From Alteriqipengyuania abyssalis (lineage in GTDB: Bacteria > Pseudomonadota > Alphaproteobacteria > Sphingomonadales > Sphingomonadaceae): a DNA stretch of 64,000 nucleotides. Made by a program: the position numbers and the translations under genes. Location of the stretch: NCBI RefSeq assembly GCF_019857185.1, contig NZ_JAHWXP010000003.1, positions 401,501 to 465,500 on the forward strand, read 5' to 3'. The notes under the pieces were generated by a model. It was given only the letters and a program-made list of their open reading frames with translations. It was not told where the DNA came from and did not search any database. How positions within the stretch are numbered: the first letter of the stretch is position 1; every line of letters begins with the position of its first letter. Below are positions 37,999 to 47,680 of this stretch, in pieces.

Positions 37999-40665
37999 TC
38001 AACCGCTATTGCGCAGCGCGGTCGCGATCGCGTTGATCGACAGCTGGATGCCCTCGGCAATCCGTTCGTCCGGCTCGCCGCTACGGTGCCGCTTGAGCAG
38101 TTCGACCTGCAGCAGGTTGAGCGGTTCGATATAGGGCAGCCGTAGCCGGATCGACGCATCGAGGCGGGGGGAATTTTCAAGCAGGAAGGACTGCCCGGTC
38201 GCATCCAGCAGCGCGTCATGCGTGCGCTGCCATTCGTCGCGGATCGCCCCGAACACGCCCTTCGCCAGATCGCGATCCTCGACCAGTTCGCTGTAGCGCT
38301 CGGCAATGCCCATGTCGGATTTGGCGAGCACCATTTCCATATTGGCGAGCGCGTTGCGAAGGAACGGCCATTCACGCGCCATCTCGCGCAGCAGCGCCTT
38401 GTCCTCGAACTGCGACAGCGCGGTGCCGACGCCGTACCAGCCGGGCAGCATCACGCGTGCCTGGCTCCACGAGAACACCCACGGAATCGCGCGCAGGTTC
38501 TCGATCCGGTCGTCCGACTTGCGGCTCGCCGGGCGCGATCCGATCTTGAGCGTGGCGATCTCCGCGATCGGCGTCATCTGGCGGAAGAAGCCGACGAACC
38601 CCTCGGTGCCATAGACCAGATCGCGATAGGTCCTGAACGCGTTTTCCGACACCGCATCCATCGCCTCGGCATAGCGGCGATAATCGTCCTGCGGCACCCG
38701 CTCGGGCTCCATCGTGGCGAGCATTGCGGCGGTCACCATCGCGTCCAGATTGACCGCAGCGACCTCGGGCGTGCCGTATTTCGCCGCGATCACCTCGCCC
38801 TGTTCGGTGATCCGGATGCGCCCGTTGACCGTGCCCGAGGGCTGCCCGCGGATCGCATCAAAGGCGGAGCCGCCACCCCGGCCGACCGAACCGCCGCGCC
38901 CGTGGAACAGCTGCATCGTCACGCCGGCCTCGGCAAATACGGGGGCCAGTGCCTCGCTCGCCCGCGCGAGCATCCAGCTGGAGGTCAGATAGCCGCCATC
39001 CTTGTTGGAATCGGAATAGCCGATCATCACTTCCTGATGGCCCCGCGCGCTTGCCATCGCGGCGACCTCCGGCAGGCCGAAATAGCTGCGCATCACCTCG
39101 GGCGCGTTCTTCAGGTCGCCGATCGTCTCGAACAGCGGCACCGCCTGAATCGCGCTGTGCGGCGTATCGCCTGCACGATACAGGCCGACTTCCTTGAGCA
39201 GGATGTGCACTTCGAGCAGGTCGGACACGGTCTCCGCCATCGAGACCACGTATTGCGTGATGCAGTGCGGGCCGAACCGCGCGTGCGCCTGCGCGGTCGC
39301 CTCGAGGATCGCCAGTTCCTTGGTCGTCTCCTCGCCGTATTCCATCCACTGCGACCGCAGTGGACGGGCGCTGGCGAGTTCGCGGCGCAGCAAGGCTATG
39401 CGCGCCTCTTCGTCGAGCGCGGTGTAATCCTCCTCGACGCCCGCGTTGGCGAGCAATTCGCCCACCACACGCTCGTGCACCGCGCTGTTCTGCCGCAGGT
39501 CGAGCGTGGCGAGGTGGAAGCCGAAGGTGCGCACCGCACGGGCGAGCCGCCCCAGCGCGCCCTGCGAGGCGAGCGTCTGGCCGCCCGCCTTCGTCAAGGA
39601 CCGGGCGACCACCCGCAGATCGTCCTGCAGGCCATCGGGGCTGTCATAGGGCTCTGCCGCGCCGATCGCGGCGCGCGAAGGCTCCTTGCCGACCAGTTCC
39701 TCGAAGGTCGCGGCGAGGCGGTTGTAGATGCCGATAATCGCACGGCGATAGGGCTCGTCCTGCCGGTGCGAAGACTCGTCACCGCTCGCATCGGCCAGCC
39801 GCGCAAGCTCGGGATCGACCTCGGTCAGCTCGCTCGAAAGCGAAAGCTCACCGCCCAGCTTGTGGAGCGCGTCGAGATAGTATTCGATCACGGTTTCCGC
39901 AGCGAAGGCCTGCGCGAAACGCAGCGAATCCGCGGTGACATAGGGGTTGCCGTCACGGTCGCCGCCGATCCAGCTGCCGACCCGGAGGAAGCTGGCCGGG
40001 CGGCTGCCCAGTGCGTCTTCCCAGCGGCGATAGAGCACGGGGATCGCGGGCAGGAAGCTGTCGCGCATGAAGGAAACCGCGTTCTCGACCTCGTCGGTCA
40101 CGAAAAGCCGTTCGCGCCGCAGCGTGCGGGTGTGCCACAGCAACGCGATCTGGCGGATGATCGATTCCTCGACATCGTCGCCCTCGGGCGTGGAGATCGC
40201 CTGCGCATCGCGCATCCGCATCAGCTCGGCGATCCGCACGCGGTGGTCGATCACACTCTTGCGGCGCACTTCGGTGGGGTGCGCGGTCAGCACCGGCATC
40301 ACCAGCGCCTGGTCGAGCATTTCGGAGACCTGCTCGCTCGAAATGCCCTGCTCCTTCAGCGAAGCCAGCGCATCGGCGAAGGGCATGTCCTGTTCGGCCA
40401 TCATCCCCTCGCGGTCTTCCGCGAGGTTGGCGAGCATCGAGAAAAGCCCGAAGCCGCGCACGAAGGCGAGCGTATCATCGAGATCGAGCTGACCCAGCCG
40501 CAGGTCGACGGGCACCTCGTTGCGATGGCGCTCGACACTGGCGGCGCGGATTTCCTCGGTCCGCTGAAACAGCTGGTCGCCGCCATGTTCGCGGATCACA
40601 TCGCCCAATAGCTTGCCGAGATAGCGGATATCGGGGTTTTGCTGGATTGCGGGTCGGGTGGCGAT
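37999..40665 (-). CDS. ppc: phosphoenolpyruvate carboxylase (apparent ATC start)
   Basis: PEP carboxylase making oxaloacetate from PEP and bicarbonate. Catalytic blocks are VLTAHPTEVRRKS (with the essential His), GYSDSNKDGGYLTS and FHGRGGSVGRGGGS. The first accepted start, TTG 40608, falls inside the conserved NPDIRYLGKLLGDVIRE, so translation must begin earlier. Upstream in frame there is no ATG, GTG or TTG, but ATC at 40663-40665 sits five bases after AAGGAGAG and gives an 888-residue protein starting (M)ATRPAIQQNPDIRYLG. It lies 29 bases after eda on the same strand, so it is probably the last gene of the Entner-Doudoroff operon. Function firm; start codon unusual. Confidence 0.93.
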   Translation of the reverse strand: MATRPAIQQNPDIRYLGKLLGDVIREHGGDQLFQRTEEIRAASVERHRNEVPVDLRLGQLDLDDTLAFVRGFGLFSMLANLAEDREGMMAEQDMPFADALASLKEQGISSEQVSEMLDQALVMPVLTAHPTEVRRKSVIDHRVRIAELMRMRDAQAISTPEGDDVEESIIRQIALLWHTRTLRRERLFVTDEVENAVSFMRDSFLPAIPVLYRRWEDALGSRPASFLRVGSWIGGDRDGNPYVTADSLRFAQAFAAETVIEYYLDALHKLGGELSLSSELTEVDPELARLADASGDESSHRQDEPYRRAIIGIYNRLAATFEELVGKEPSRAAIGAAEPYDSPDGLQDDLRVVARSLTKAGGQTLASQGALGRLARAVRTFGFHLATLDLRQNSAVHERVVGELLANAGVEEDYTALDEEARIALLRRELASARPLRSQWMEYGEETTKELAILEATAQAHARFGPHCITQYVVSMAETVSDLLEVHILLKEVGLYRAGDTPHSAIQAVPLFETIGDLKNAPEVMRSYFGLPEVAAMASARGHQEVMIGYSDSNKDGGYLTSSWMLARASEALAPVFAEAGVTMQLFHGRGGSVGRGGGSAFDAIRGQPSGTVNGRIRITEQGEVIAAKYGTPEVAAVNLDAMVTAAMLATMEPERVPQDDYRRYAEAMDAVSENAFRTYRDLVYGTEGFVGFFRQMTPIAEIATLKIGSRPASRKSDDRIENLRAIPWVFSWSQARVMLPGWYGVGTALSQFEDKALLREMAREWPFLRNALANMEMVLAKSDMGIAERYSELVEDRDLAKGVFGAIRDEWQRTHDALLDATGQSFLLENSPRLDASIRLRLPYIEPLNLLQVELLKRHRSGEPDERIAEGIQLSINAIATALRNSG

Positions 40666-40678
40666 GGAAACTCTCCTT
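40663..40678 (-). promoter_or_regulatory. ribosome binding site plus ATC start candidate for ppc
   Basis: Read leftward, AAGGAGAG (40678-40671), five-base spacer, ATC (40665-40663). This is among the better ribosome binding sites in the window, yet it faces a non-standard start codon. Confidence 0.55.
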
Positions 40679-40694
40679 GGGTTGCGGATGCCTG

Positions 40695-41303
40695 TTATAC
40701 CAACCGGGTCGCAGACTGTGCCCGCGCCCGGATCGCTTCCCGGTCAACCTCGCCCTGCGGGACCAGCCAGCTGCCGCCCACACAGAGCACCTGCTCCAGC
40801 GCGAGCCAGTCGGCGGCGGTTTCCTGCCTGATGCCGCCGGTGGGGCAGAACTTGAGCCCGCCGAACGGGCCTGCCAGTGCCTTGAGCGCAGGAATACCGC
40901 CATTGGCCTCTGCCGGGAAGAACTTGAAATGTTGAAGGCCCAGTTCGAGCCCGCGCATGATGTCGCCAGCCGTCGCGATCCCGGGCAGGAAGGGCGCCTC
41001 GGCCCGGATCGCCGCGCGGCCAAGTGCCTCGGTCAGACCCGGAGAGACGATGAACTGCGCGCCCGCATCGATCGCAGCTTGCAATTGCTCCTGATCGACC
41101 ACCGTCCCCGCGCCCACGATCGCGCCGTCGACCTCGCGCATCGCCCGGATCGCGTCGAGAGCGACCGGGGTTCGCAGCGTCACTTCGAGCACGCGCAGGC
41201 CTCCTGCAACCAGCGCCTCGGCCATCGGCACCGCATCTTCCAGCCGGTCCATCACCAGCACCGGGATAACCGGCGCGGTGCGCATGATCTCTTCGATTGT
41301 CAT
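40695..41303 (-). CDS. eda: 2-dehydro-3-deoxy-phosphogluconate (KDPG) aldolase
   Basis: A 202-residue class I aldolase that splits KDPG to pyruvate and glyceraldehyde-3-phosphate. The catalytic Glu40 (RVLEVTLRT) and the Schiff-base Lys127 ([10 protein letters not shown]) are present, with the phosphate-binding FCPTGGI near residue 155. Its ATG overlaps the glk stop (ATGA at 41300-41303). It is the last dedicated Entner-Doudoroff gene, with ppc 29 bp downstream. Confidence 0.96.
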   Translation of the reverse strand: MTIEEIMRTAPVIPVLVMDRLEDAVPMAEALVAGGLRVLEVTLRTPVALDAIRAMREVDGAIVGAGTVVDQEQLQAAIDAGAQFIVSPGLTEALGRAAIRAEAPFLPGIATAGDIMRGLELGLQHFKFFPAEANGGIPALKALAGPFGGLKFCPTGGIRQETAADWLALEQVLCVGGSWLVPQGEVDREAIRARAQSATRLV

Positions 41304-42277
41304 CCGTGTTCCTTCGCGAAGGCAGCGGCCGCGCCGAACAGGCCCGGCTGTGGGTGGGTGATCAGCTTGACGGGGATCGTGCCCATCAGGTCCGCAAAGC
41401 GCCCCTTGGCGCGAAACCGCTCGGCAAAGCCCGATCCGGGGAGGATTTCACGCAGGCGATAGCCGAGCCCGCCGGCAATCACGACGCCGCCAAAGCCGCC
41501 CTGCGCCAGCGCGAAGTCGCCCGCCATGCTACCCAGCGCGAGACAAAACCGGTCGACTGCCGCGGCGGCGAGGCTGTCGCTGCCCTCCATTCCCGCCTGC
41601 CAGATCGATACGTCGTCCATCTCGGCAACCGGCTTTCCTTCGAGCGCGGCGAGCGTTGCGTAAATCTCGACGATGCCGGGCCCGGACACCACGCGCTCCA
41701 CCGAAACGCGCATGTGGCGCTTGCGCAGGCGGGCGAGGATCGCGTCTTCGATCTGGTCGAGCGGGGCAAAGTCGACGTGCCCGCCCTCGGTCGCCTGCAC
41801 CCGGTAACCGCTGGAATCGCGCCATAAATGCGCAACGCCCAGCCCGGTGCCGGGGCCGAGCACGCTCAGCGTGCCCTCCGCAGCGAGTGGCTGGTCGGGG
41901 CCTGCAAGGTGGAGAAACTGGTCGTCCGGCGCCTGTGCCACCGCATGGGCCACCGCTGCGAAATCATTCACCAGAGTATAGCGCGACGCGCCGAGCTTTT
42001 CCTTTATCAGCGCTGGGCGGATCACCCAGGGATTATTGGTGAAGCGGATCGCATCGCCGCTCGTCCGGCCCGCAATTGCGAGGCTTACCGCGTCGGGCAG
42101 GTGGCCGCCTTTGCGCGCGCGATAATCCTCCCATGCGGTCTGAAAACTGACGTGATCGGCGGTGTGAAGCGTTTCCGGTTCGTCGAGCGAGATCGCTCCA
42201 TCCTCGGCGATGGTCGCGATGGCGAAGCGCGCGTGGGTGCCGCCGATATCGACCGCGACCAGCTGGCGTTCGCTCAC
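41300..42277 (-). CDS. glk: glucokinase
   Basis: A 325-residue ATP-dependent glucokinase of the bacterial Glk type. The ATP phosphate-1 motif [14 protein letters not shown] is at the N-terminus, followed by the sugar-binding [12 protein letters not shown] and [11 protein letters not shown]. It phosphorylates free glucose released by the nearby alpha-glucosidases. The start is GTG 42277, overlapping the edd stop (GTGA). It sits between edd and eda in a fully overlapping operon. Confidence 0.94.
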   Translation of the reverse strand: MSERQLVAVDIGGTHARFAIATIAEDGAISLDEPETLHTADHVSFQTAWEDYRARKGGHLPDAVSLAIAGRTSGDAIRFTNNPWVIRPALIKEKLGASRYTLVNDFAAVAHAVAQAPDDQFLHLAGPDQPLAAEGTLSVLGPGTGLGVAHLWRDSSGYRVQATEGGHVDFAPLDQIEDAILARLRKRHMRVSVERVVSGPGIVEIYATLAALEGKPVAEMDDVSIWQAGMEGSDSLAAAAVDRFCLALGSMAGDFALAQGGFGGVVIAGGLGYRLREILPGSGFAERFRAKGRFADLMGTIPVKLITHPQPGLFGAAAAFAKEHG

Positions 42278-44094
42278 AGCCCCGCCTCGGCGAGCATCGC
42301 AGAGCCGCCCTTTTCCGCCGGATCGGAGTAGCGGCGCATCATCGCGAACAGCTCGCGGCCCGTGCCCCATGCTTCCGGCGGCGCCTCCGCCTGCTCGCGC
42401 GCGGCCCATTCACCGGCGTCCACAAGCGCACTCAGCGTGCCTTCAAGCGCACACACGCGCACCAAGTCGCCGTCGCGCAGCTTACCAAGGGGGCCACCAT
42501 GGTACGCCTCGGGCGAAACGTGGATCGCGGATGGGACCTTGCCGCTCGCGCCCGACATTCGCCCGTCGGTGACCAGCGCGACCTTGTAGCCGCGATCCTG
42601 CAGGACCCCCAGGGGCGAGCTCAGCTTGTGCAGTTCGGGCATGCCGTTCGCCGCCGGGCCCTGGAAGCGGACGACGACGACCACGTCGCGGTCCAGCTCG
42701 CCCGCCTTGAAGGCTTCGGCGACCTGATGCTGGGTGGAAAACACGCGTGCCGGTGCCTCGATCGTGCGATGCTCGGGCGCGACCGCACTGACTTTCATCG
42801 TGGCACGGCCGAGATTGCCGGCGAGCAGCGCGAGACCGCCGTCGGACTGGAACGGATCGGAGACCGGCTTGAGCAGCGTCTCGTCGCGCGACTGCTCTGC
42901 GCCCGGCTTCCACATCAGCGCATCCTCTTCGAGGAAGGGCTCCTGCGCGCCTTCCTCCAGCGATGCACCGTAGACCGTGCGGATGTCGGGATGCGCCAGC
43001 CCTGCGCCGAGCAGTTCGCGGATCACGAAGGGCATGCCGCCCGCCGCGTGGAAGTAGTTTATGTCGCCCGCACCATTGGGATAGACGCTGGCGATCAGCG
43101 GGACGACGTCGCTCAGCTCGTCCATATCGTCCCAGTCGATCGCGATCCCCGCCGCGCGCGCGATCGCGGGGATGTGGAGCATGTGGTTGGTCGAGCCACC
43201 GGTGGCGAGCAGGCCGATGGTCGCGTTGACGATCGCCTTTTCATCGATGCACGCACCCAGCGGGCGGTAATCATCGCCCTGCCAGCCGATTTCGGTGACC
43301 CGGTGCACCGCCGCGCGGGTCAATTCCTGGCGCAGCTTGTTGCCCGGATTGACGAAGCTGGAGCCGGGCATGTGCAGCCCCATCATCTCCATCATCATCT
43401 GGTTGGAATTGGCCGTGCCGTAGAAGGTGCAGGTGCCCGCGCCGTGGTAACTGGCGCTTTCCGCCTCCAGCAGTTCCTCCTCGCCCACCTTGCCCTCGGC
43501 ATAGAGCTGGCGGACGCGGATCTTCTCCTTGTTGGCGAGGCCAGAGGGCATCGGTCCGGCGGGCACCAGAATGGTCGGCAGATGGCCGAAGCGCAGCGCA
43601 CCGATCAGCAGGCCGGGCACGATCTTGTCACAGATGCCGAGCAGCAGCGCGCCTTCGAACATCCCGTGGCTGAGGCCGACGGCGGTGCCCATCGCGATCA
43701 CATCGCGGCTGAACAGCGACAGCTCCATCGAATCCTGCCCCTGCGTGACCCCATCGCACATGGCGGGCACCCCGCCCGCGACCTGCGCGGTCGCGCCGCG
43801 CTCGCGCGCGAAAATCTTGATCTGCTCGGGATAGCGGCCGTAGGGCTGATGCGCGCTGAGCATGTCGTTATACGCGCTGACGATGCCGATATTCATCGCC
43901 TGCCCACTCTTGATCGTCGCCTTGTCCTCTCCGCTCGCAGCAAAGCCGTGGGCGAGATTGCCGCAGGAGAGCGTGGGCCGATGGACGCCTTCGTCCCGCG
44001 CGCGCTCGATCAGGTCGAGATAGCGCGCCCGCCCGTCGCGCGAACGCTCCACGATCCGGTCGGTGACGCGGGCGACGGTGTCGTTCAGTGTCAT
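42274..44094 (-). CDS. edd: phosphogluconate dehydratase
   Basis: A 606-residue Fe-S dehydratase of the IlvD/Edd family converting 6-phosphogluconate to KDPG. Key pieces are [47 protein letters not shown] and [13 protein letters not shown]; cysteines in these hold the 4Fe-4S cluster. The start ATG at 44094 overlaps the pgl stop (ATGA), and its own stop overlaps glk. Confidence 0.96.
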   Translation of the reverse strand: MTLNDTVARVTDRIVERSRDGRARYLDLIERARDEGVHRPTLSCGNLAHGFAASGEDKATIKSGQAMNIGIVSAYNDMLSAHQPYGRYPEQIKIFARERGATAQVAGGVPAMCDGVTQGQDSMELSLFSRDVIAMGTAVGLSHGMFEGALLLGICDKIVPGLLIGALRFGHLPTILVPAGPMPSGLANKEKIRVRQLYAEGKVGEEELLEAESASYHGAGTCTFYGTANSNQMMMEMMGLHMPGSSFVNPGNKLRQELTRAAVHRVTEIGWQGDDYRPLGACIDEKAIVNATIGLLATGGSTNHMLHIPAIARAAGIAIDWDDMDELSDVVPLIASVYPNGAGDINYFHAAGGMPFVIRELLGAGLAHPDIRTVYGASLEEGAQEPFLEEDALMWKPGAEQSRDETLLKPVSDPFQSDGGLALLAGNLGRATMKVSAVAPEHRTIEAPARVFSTQHQVAEAFKAGELDRDVVVVVRFQGPAANGMPELHKLSSPLGVLQDRGYKVALVTDGRMSGASGKVPSAIHVSPEAYHGGPLGKLRDGDLVRVCALEGTLSALVDAGEWAAREQAEAPPEAWGTGRELFAMMRRYSDPAEKGGSAMLAEAGL

Positions 44095-44708
44095 TGCGCG
44101 CTCCAGTAGATGGTCACAGGGCCGCTCGCCTCGCGCAAGAAGCGCGCGACCGGCAGGTCGCTTGCGGATTCCTGCGCCCGCTCGATCACCTGCTTCTTGT
44201 CCGCCCCGCGCAACACGATGATGCTTTCGCGCGGGGCCTTGGTCAGCGCGGCGAAATTCATGCTCAGACGCGGGAACGGCGCTTCGGGGGGAAGCGGATC
44301 GGGCACGGTGCGGATCACCGCGCGTCCGGGGCGGTCTTCGGCCTGCATCTGTGGAAACAGCGAAGCGATGTGCCCATCCGTTCCCATGCCCAGCCACAAC
44401 AGGTCGAGATCGGGCACCGCCATGCCCTCTTCCAGCGCGACGATCCGCGCCCCGCTATCGCCCAGCGCGCGTTCCAGCTTCGCCTGATTGCTCGCCTCGT
44501 GATCGCGCGGCACTTGCCGGTCGTCGCCCAGCATGATCGTCGCCCCGCTCCAGTCGAGCCCGCGCTCCGCCAGTTCGGCGAAGATCGCGACCGGGGTCGA
44601 TCCGCCGGGCACCGCGATCACCGGCGCATCGCTGCCCGTGACCACGCGTTCGATATGGTCGGCCACCGCCTTGGCGGAGCCATCGGGTGCCCAGCGCAGA
44701 TCACTCAT
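44091..44708 (-). CDS. pgl: 6-phosphogluconolactonase
   Basis: A 205-residue DevB/SOL-type lactonase, somewhat short for the family. Motifs are [13 protein letters not shown] (phosphate loop) and [17 protein letters not shown]. It hydrolyses 6-phosphogluconolactone between Zwf and Edd. Its ATG lies within the last eight bases of zwf (ATGAGTGA), giving tight coupling. Confidence 0.94.
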   Translation of the reverse strand: MSDLRWAPDGSAKAVADHIERVVTGSDAPVIAVPGGSTPVAIFAELAERGLDWSGATIMLGDDRQVPRDHEASNQAKLERALGDSGARIVALEEGMAVPDLDLLWLGMGTDGHIASLFPQMQAEDRPGRAVIRTVPDPLPPEAPFPRLSMNFAALTKAPRESIIVLRGADKKQVIERAQESASDLPVARFLREASGPVTIYWSAQ

Positions 44709-46149
44709 GCCAGGTCACCCCGTCGCGTTCGGTCAGCGCGATCGCCGCGCTCGGCCCCCAGCTGCCCGCGCCGTAGCGCTTGGGCGGGGCGTCTTCCTTG
44801 GCCCAGATCGCGCGGATGCCGTCGACCCAGCGCCACTGCGCCTCGACCTCGTCACGCCGCACGAACAGCGTCGGGTCGCCATCGATCAGGTCGAGCAGCA
44901 GCCGCTCGTAGGCGATCCGGCGGCGCGCCTTGGCAAAGGCATGGGTCAGCGACAGGTCCAGCGGCACTTCGCGCAAGGTCACGCCTTCGCGGTCCATGCT
45001 GGGCTGCTTGGCCATCACCATCAGCCGGACGTATTCCTCGGGCTGCAGGCGGATCACCAGCCGGTTCGCATCGAGCCGCCCGCCGCGCCCGGCGAAGATA
45101 TTGTGCGGTACACATTTGAACTGGATCACGATCTCGCTGCGCCGCTCGGTCATGCGCTTGCCGGTGCGCAGATAGAAGGGCACGCCCTGCCAGCGCCAGC
45201 TGTCGACATGCGCCTTGATCGCGACGAAGGTTTCGGTGTCGGACGCCTCGCCCAGATCGTCGGCATAGCCTTCCACCGCCTCGCCCTGCACGGCCCCGCT
45301 GCCGTACTGGCCGCGAACCATTTCCTCGGGCGAAACCGGGCGCAGCGATCGCAGCACCTTGACCTTCTCGTCGCGCACGCTGGCTGCGTCGTAATCGACC
45401 GGCGGTTCCATCGCGATCAGCGCGAGCAGCTGGAGCATGTGGTTCTGGACCATGTCGCGCAGCGCGCCGGTCTCGTCGTAGAAGCCGTGCCGCCCTTCCA
45501 GACCCACCGTCTCGCTGATGGTGATCTGCACGTGGTCGATGTGGTTGGCGTTCCACAGCGGTTCGAACATCATGTTGGCGAAGCGCAGCGCCATCAGGTT
45601 CTGGACCGTTTCCTTGCCCAGATAGTGATCGATCCGGAAAATCCGGTCTTCGCCGAAGGCGCTGGCCACCGCGTCGTTGATCTTGGCCGAACTGGCGAGA
45701 TCATTGCCGAGCGGCTTTTCCAGCCCGATCCGCACATTGTCGCCCGCCAGCCCGGCGGACTGCAGCCCCTTGATCGTGGGTTCGAACAGGAACGGCGCGG
45801 TCGACAGGAAGATCGAGAGGCCGCCCGAGATATCGCCCAGCTTGGCGGCGAGATCGTCGAACCCCTCGATCGTGGATGCGTCGAGCGGCTGGTATTGCAG
45901 ATGCTTGAGAAAGGAGGCGATCTTGGCCTCGTCCTTGCGGTCATCGGGCAGGTACTGGTCCAGCGCCTCCTTGGCGAGCGCGCGGAACTCCTCGTCCGAC
46001 AGCTCGCTGCGCGCGGTGCCGACGATCCGCAGGTCCGCCGCGATCAGCTCGTCTTCGTGCAGCGCGTAGAGCGATGGCAGCAGCATCCGCTTGGCCAGAT
46101 CGCCAGTCGCTCCGAACAGCAGGAGCGAGGAAGAAGGGTGTCGCTTCAA
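44701..46149 (-). CDS. zwf: glucose-6-phosphate 1-dehydrogenase
   Basis: A 482-residue NAD(P)-dependent dehydrogenase. The Rossmann motif LFGATGDLAKRMLLPSL is at the N-terminus, and the active-site peptide RIDHYLGKETVQNL carries the catalytic histidine-lysine pair. It feeds the Entner-Doudoroff operon. The start is TTG 46149 with AGGGAG eight bases upstream; no ATG lies near the expected N-terminus. The 145-bp gap before it (46150-46294) should hold the operon promoter, but no convincing box or HexR-like site was recognised. Confidence 0.95.
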   Translation of the reverse strand: MKRHPSSSLLLFGATGDLAKRMLLPSLYALHEDELIAADLRIVGTARSELSDEEFRALAKEALDQYLPDDRKDEAKIASFLKHLQYQPLDASTIEGFDDLAAKLGDISGGLSIFLSTAPFLFEPTIKGLQSAGLAGDNVRIGLEKPLGNDLASSAKINDAVASAFGEDRIFRIDHYLGKETVQNLMALRFANMMFEPLWNANHIDHVQITISETVGLEGRHGFYDETGALRDMVQNHMLQLLALIAMEPPVDYDAASVRDEKVKVLRSLRPVSPEEMVRGQYGSGAVQGEAVEGYADDLGEASDTETFVAIKAHVDSWRWQGVPFYLRTGKRMTERRSEIVIQFKCVPHNIFAGRGGRLDANRLVIRLQPEEYVRLMVMAKQPSMDREGVTLREVPLDLSLTHAFAKARRRIAYERLLLDLIDGDPTLFVRRDEVEAQWRWVDGIRAIWAKEDAPPKRYGAGSWGPSAAIALTERDGVTWHE

Positions 46150-46294
46150 AAAGGTCGCTCCCTGATAATCGTGCGGCGGAGCAATGTTCCAGCCCCCGCC
46201 AGACCGCGGTTACCCTAAGGCAAGCATCGCCCGGATTTCCAGCCGCATAGCTATGTGATGATTTAACGCCCGGCCTGGTTCCGGCCTGCCGATC

Positions 46295-47680
46295 CTATCG
46301 CTCGCCCCCGGTCGAAAGCAGGCGGAAGCCCCAGGCGGGCAGCGAAACGGTGTCGCCTGCCGCGATGGTAACCGCGTCTCCGTCACGAAATTCGCGGTAG
46401 GAGCCCGCCGCCAGCCCGTCCGCCAGCCTCGCCTCGACCGGTGTGTCGGACAGGTTGAACAGGCCGACCACTTTGTTGCCGTCCTTCTGCCGGACCCAGC
46501 CGAACAGCTGCTGCGGCCTGTCGTTGACGACCTGCTGCATCACCGCGCCCCACTGCCCGTTGTCGAGCGCGGGGTTGGCTGTGCGGAATGCGATGAGGTC
46601 CTTGAGAAGTGCGCCATAGTCACAGCCTTCGCGCTGGCTCCAGTCGATCGGGTCCTTCTCGAAAAAGGCGAGGCGGTGCGCATTGCACGCCTCCATCCCG
46701 TTATGGACCAGCGGCAGGCCTTCGCCGGTAAAGGCGAGCGCGGTCAGCGCTTCCAGCCCGTCGCCGTAATTCTCGTAGATCGTACCTTCCCACGCATTGC
46801 TGTCGTGGTTTTCGATATAGGTCAGGCGCATCGCCTCGCGCGGCCACAGGCTCTCGTTCTCGGCATAATAGCCGAACAGCGCGGTCGCATCCGCCTCGCC
46901 TTTCGCGATCCGCTTGCCGGTATGGTGCCAGTCCCACGCATAAGTCGCATCGAAGGCGGCGCGGTGGTGGACGGTCTGCTGCACCTCGCCCAGCATGAAG
47001 ACCGGGCGGATCGCATCGAGCCGCGCGCGCATCGTCTCCCAGAAATCGATCGGGACATAGCCGGCGACATCCGCGCGATAGCCGTCGACCCCGAATTCGC
47101 GGACCCAGTATTCCATCGCCTTGCCGACATGCTCGCGCACCCCGGGCTTGCTCCAGTCGAGGTCGATGATATCGGACCAGTCCCACCACGGGGTCGGGCG
47201 GAAATGGCCGTCCCAGGTCTTCTCGTACCAGTCGGGATGCTCGCTCGCGAGGGCATTGTCCCACGCGGTGTGGTTGGCCACCAGGTCGAGGATGACGTGG
47301 AAGCCCTGCGCGTGGGCGGCGTCGATGAAGTTGCGCAGGTCCTGCTCGGTGCCGAACTCGGGATTGACCGCGTAGTAATCGCGCACCGAATAGGGGCTGC
47401 CCAGCGTGCCCTTGCGGTTGACCTCGCCGATCGGGTGGATCGGCATCAGCCACAGGATATCGACGCCCAGTTCCTTCAGCCGCGGCAGTTCCTTCTGCGC
47501 GGCGGCGAAGGTGCCCTCCGGCGTGAACTGGCGGGTGTTGATCTGGTAGAGGACCGCATCGCGGCTCCATTCGGGATGCTCGATCTCGACGAAGGGCCGG
47601 GGTTGCCACGGATCGGAGCCTTGCGCGGCGGCGGGCGCTGCGGCGCACGCCAGCAGCGCGGCGATGGCGAGCTTACGCAT
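46295..47680 (-). CDS. exported GH13 alpha-amylase-family glycosidase
   Basis: A 461-residue enzyme with a signal peptide (residues 1-20, ending PAAAQ), so likely periplasmic. The GH13 barrel shows VILDLVANHT, the nucleophile Asp204 in GYRADVAGY, the acid/base Glu232 in MLGEVQQ and Asp293 in YIENHDSN, so it is catalytically complete. A small C-terminal beta domain follows. It overlaps the MFS transporter gene by eight bases; together they form the leftward arm of the LacI-controlled locus. Substrate is probably maltodextrin or a related alpha-glucan; the fine specificity cannot be read. Confidence 0.9.
   Translation of the reverse strand: MRKLAIAALLACAAAPAAAQGSDPWQPRPFVEIEHPEWSRDAVLYQINTRQFTPEGTFAAAQKELPRLKELGVDILWLMPIHPIGEVNRKGTLGSPYSVRDYYAVNPEFGTEQDLRNFIDAAHAQGFHVILDLVANHTAWDNALASEHPDWYEKTWDGHFRPTPWWDWSDIIDLDWSKPGVREHVGKAMEYWVREFGVDGYRADVAGYVPIDFWETMRARLDAIRPVFMLGEVQQTVHHRAAFDATYAWDWHHTGKRIAKGEADATALFGYYAENESLWPREAMRLTYIENHDSNAWEGTIYENYGDGLEALTALAFTGEGLPLVHNGMEACNAHRLAFFEKDPIDWSQREGCDYGALLKDLIAFRTANPALDNGQWGAVMQQVVNDRPQQLFGWVRQKDGNKVVGLFNLSDTPVEARLADGLAAGSYREFRDGDAVTIAAGDTVSLPAWGFRLLSTGGER

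Noticed and set aside
42277-42409. Upstream extension of glk to 42409 and of edd to 44397
   Set aside because: Both extensions are shadows of the preceding genes. Family N-termini begin at GTG 42277 and ATG 44094, each overlapping the upstream stop.
46266-46290. CCGG-rich inverted repeat after the GH13 gene as a terminator
   Set aside because: The arms are only four bases with no T-run; too weak to call.
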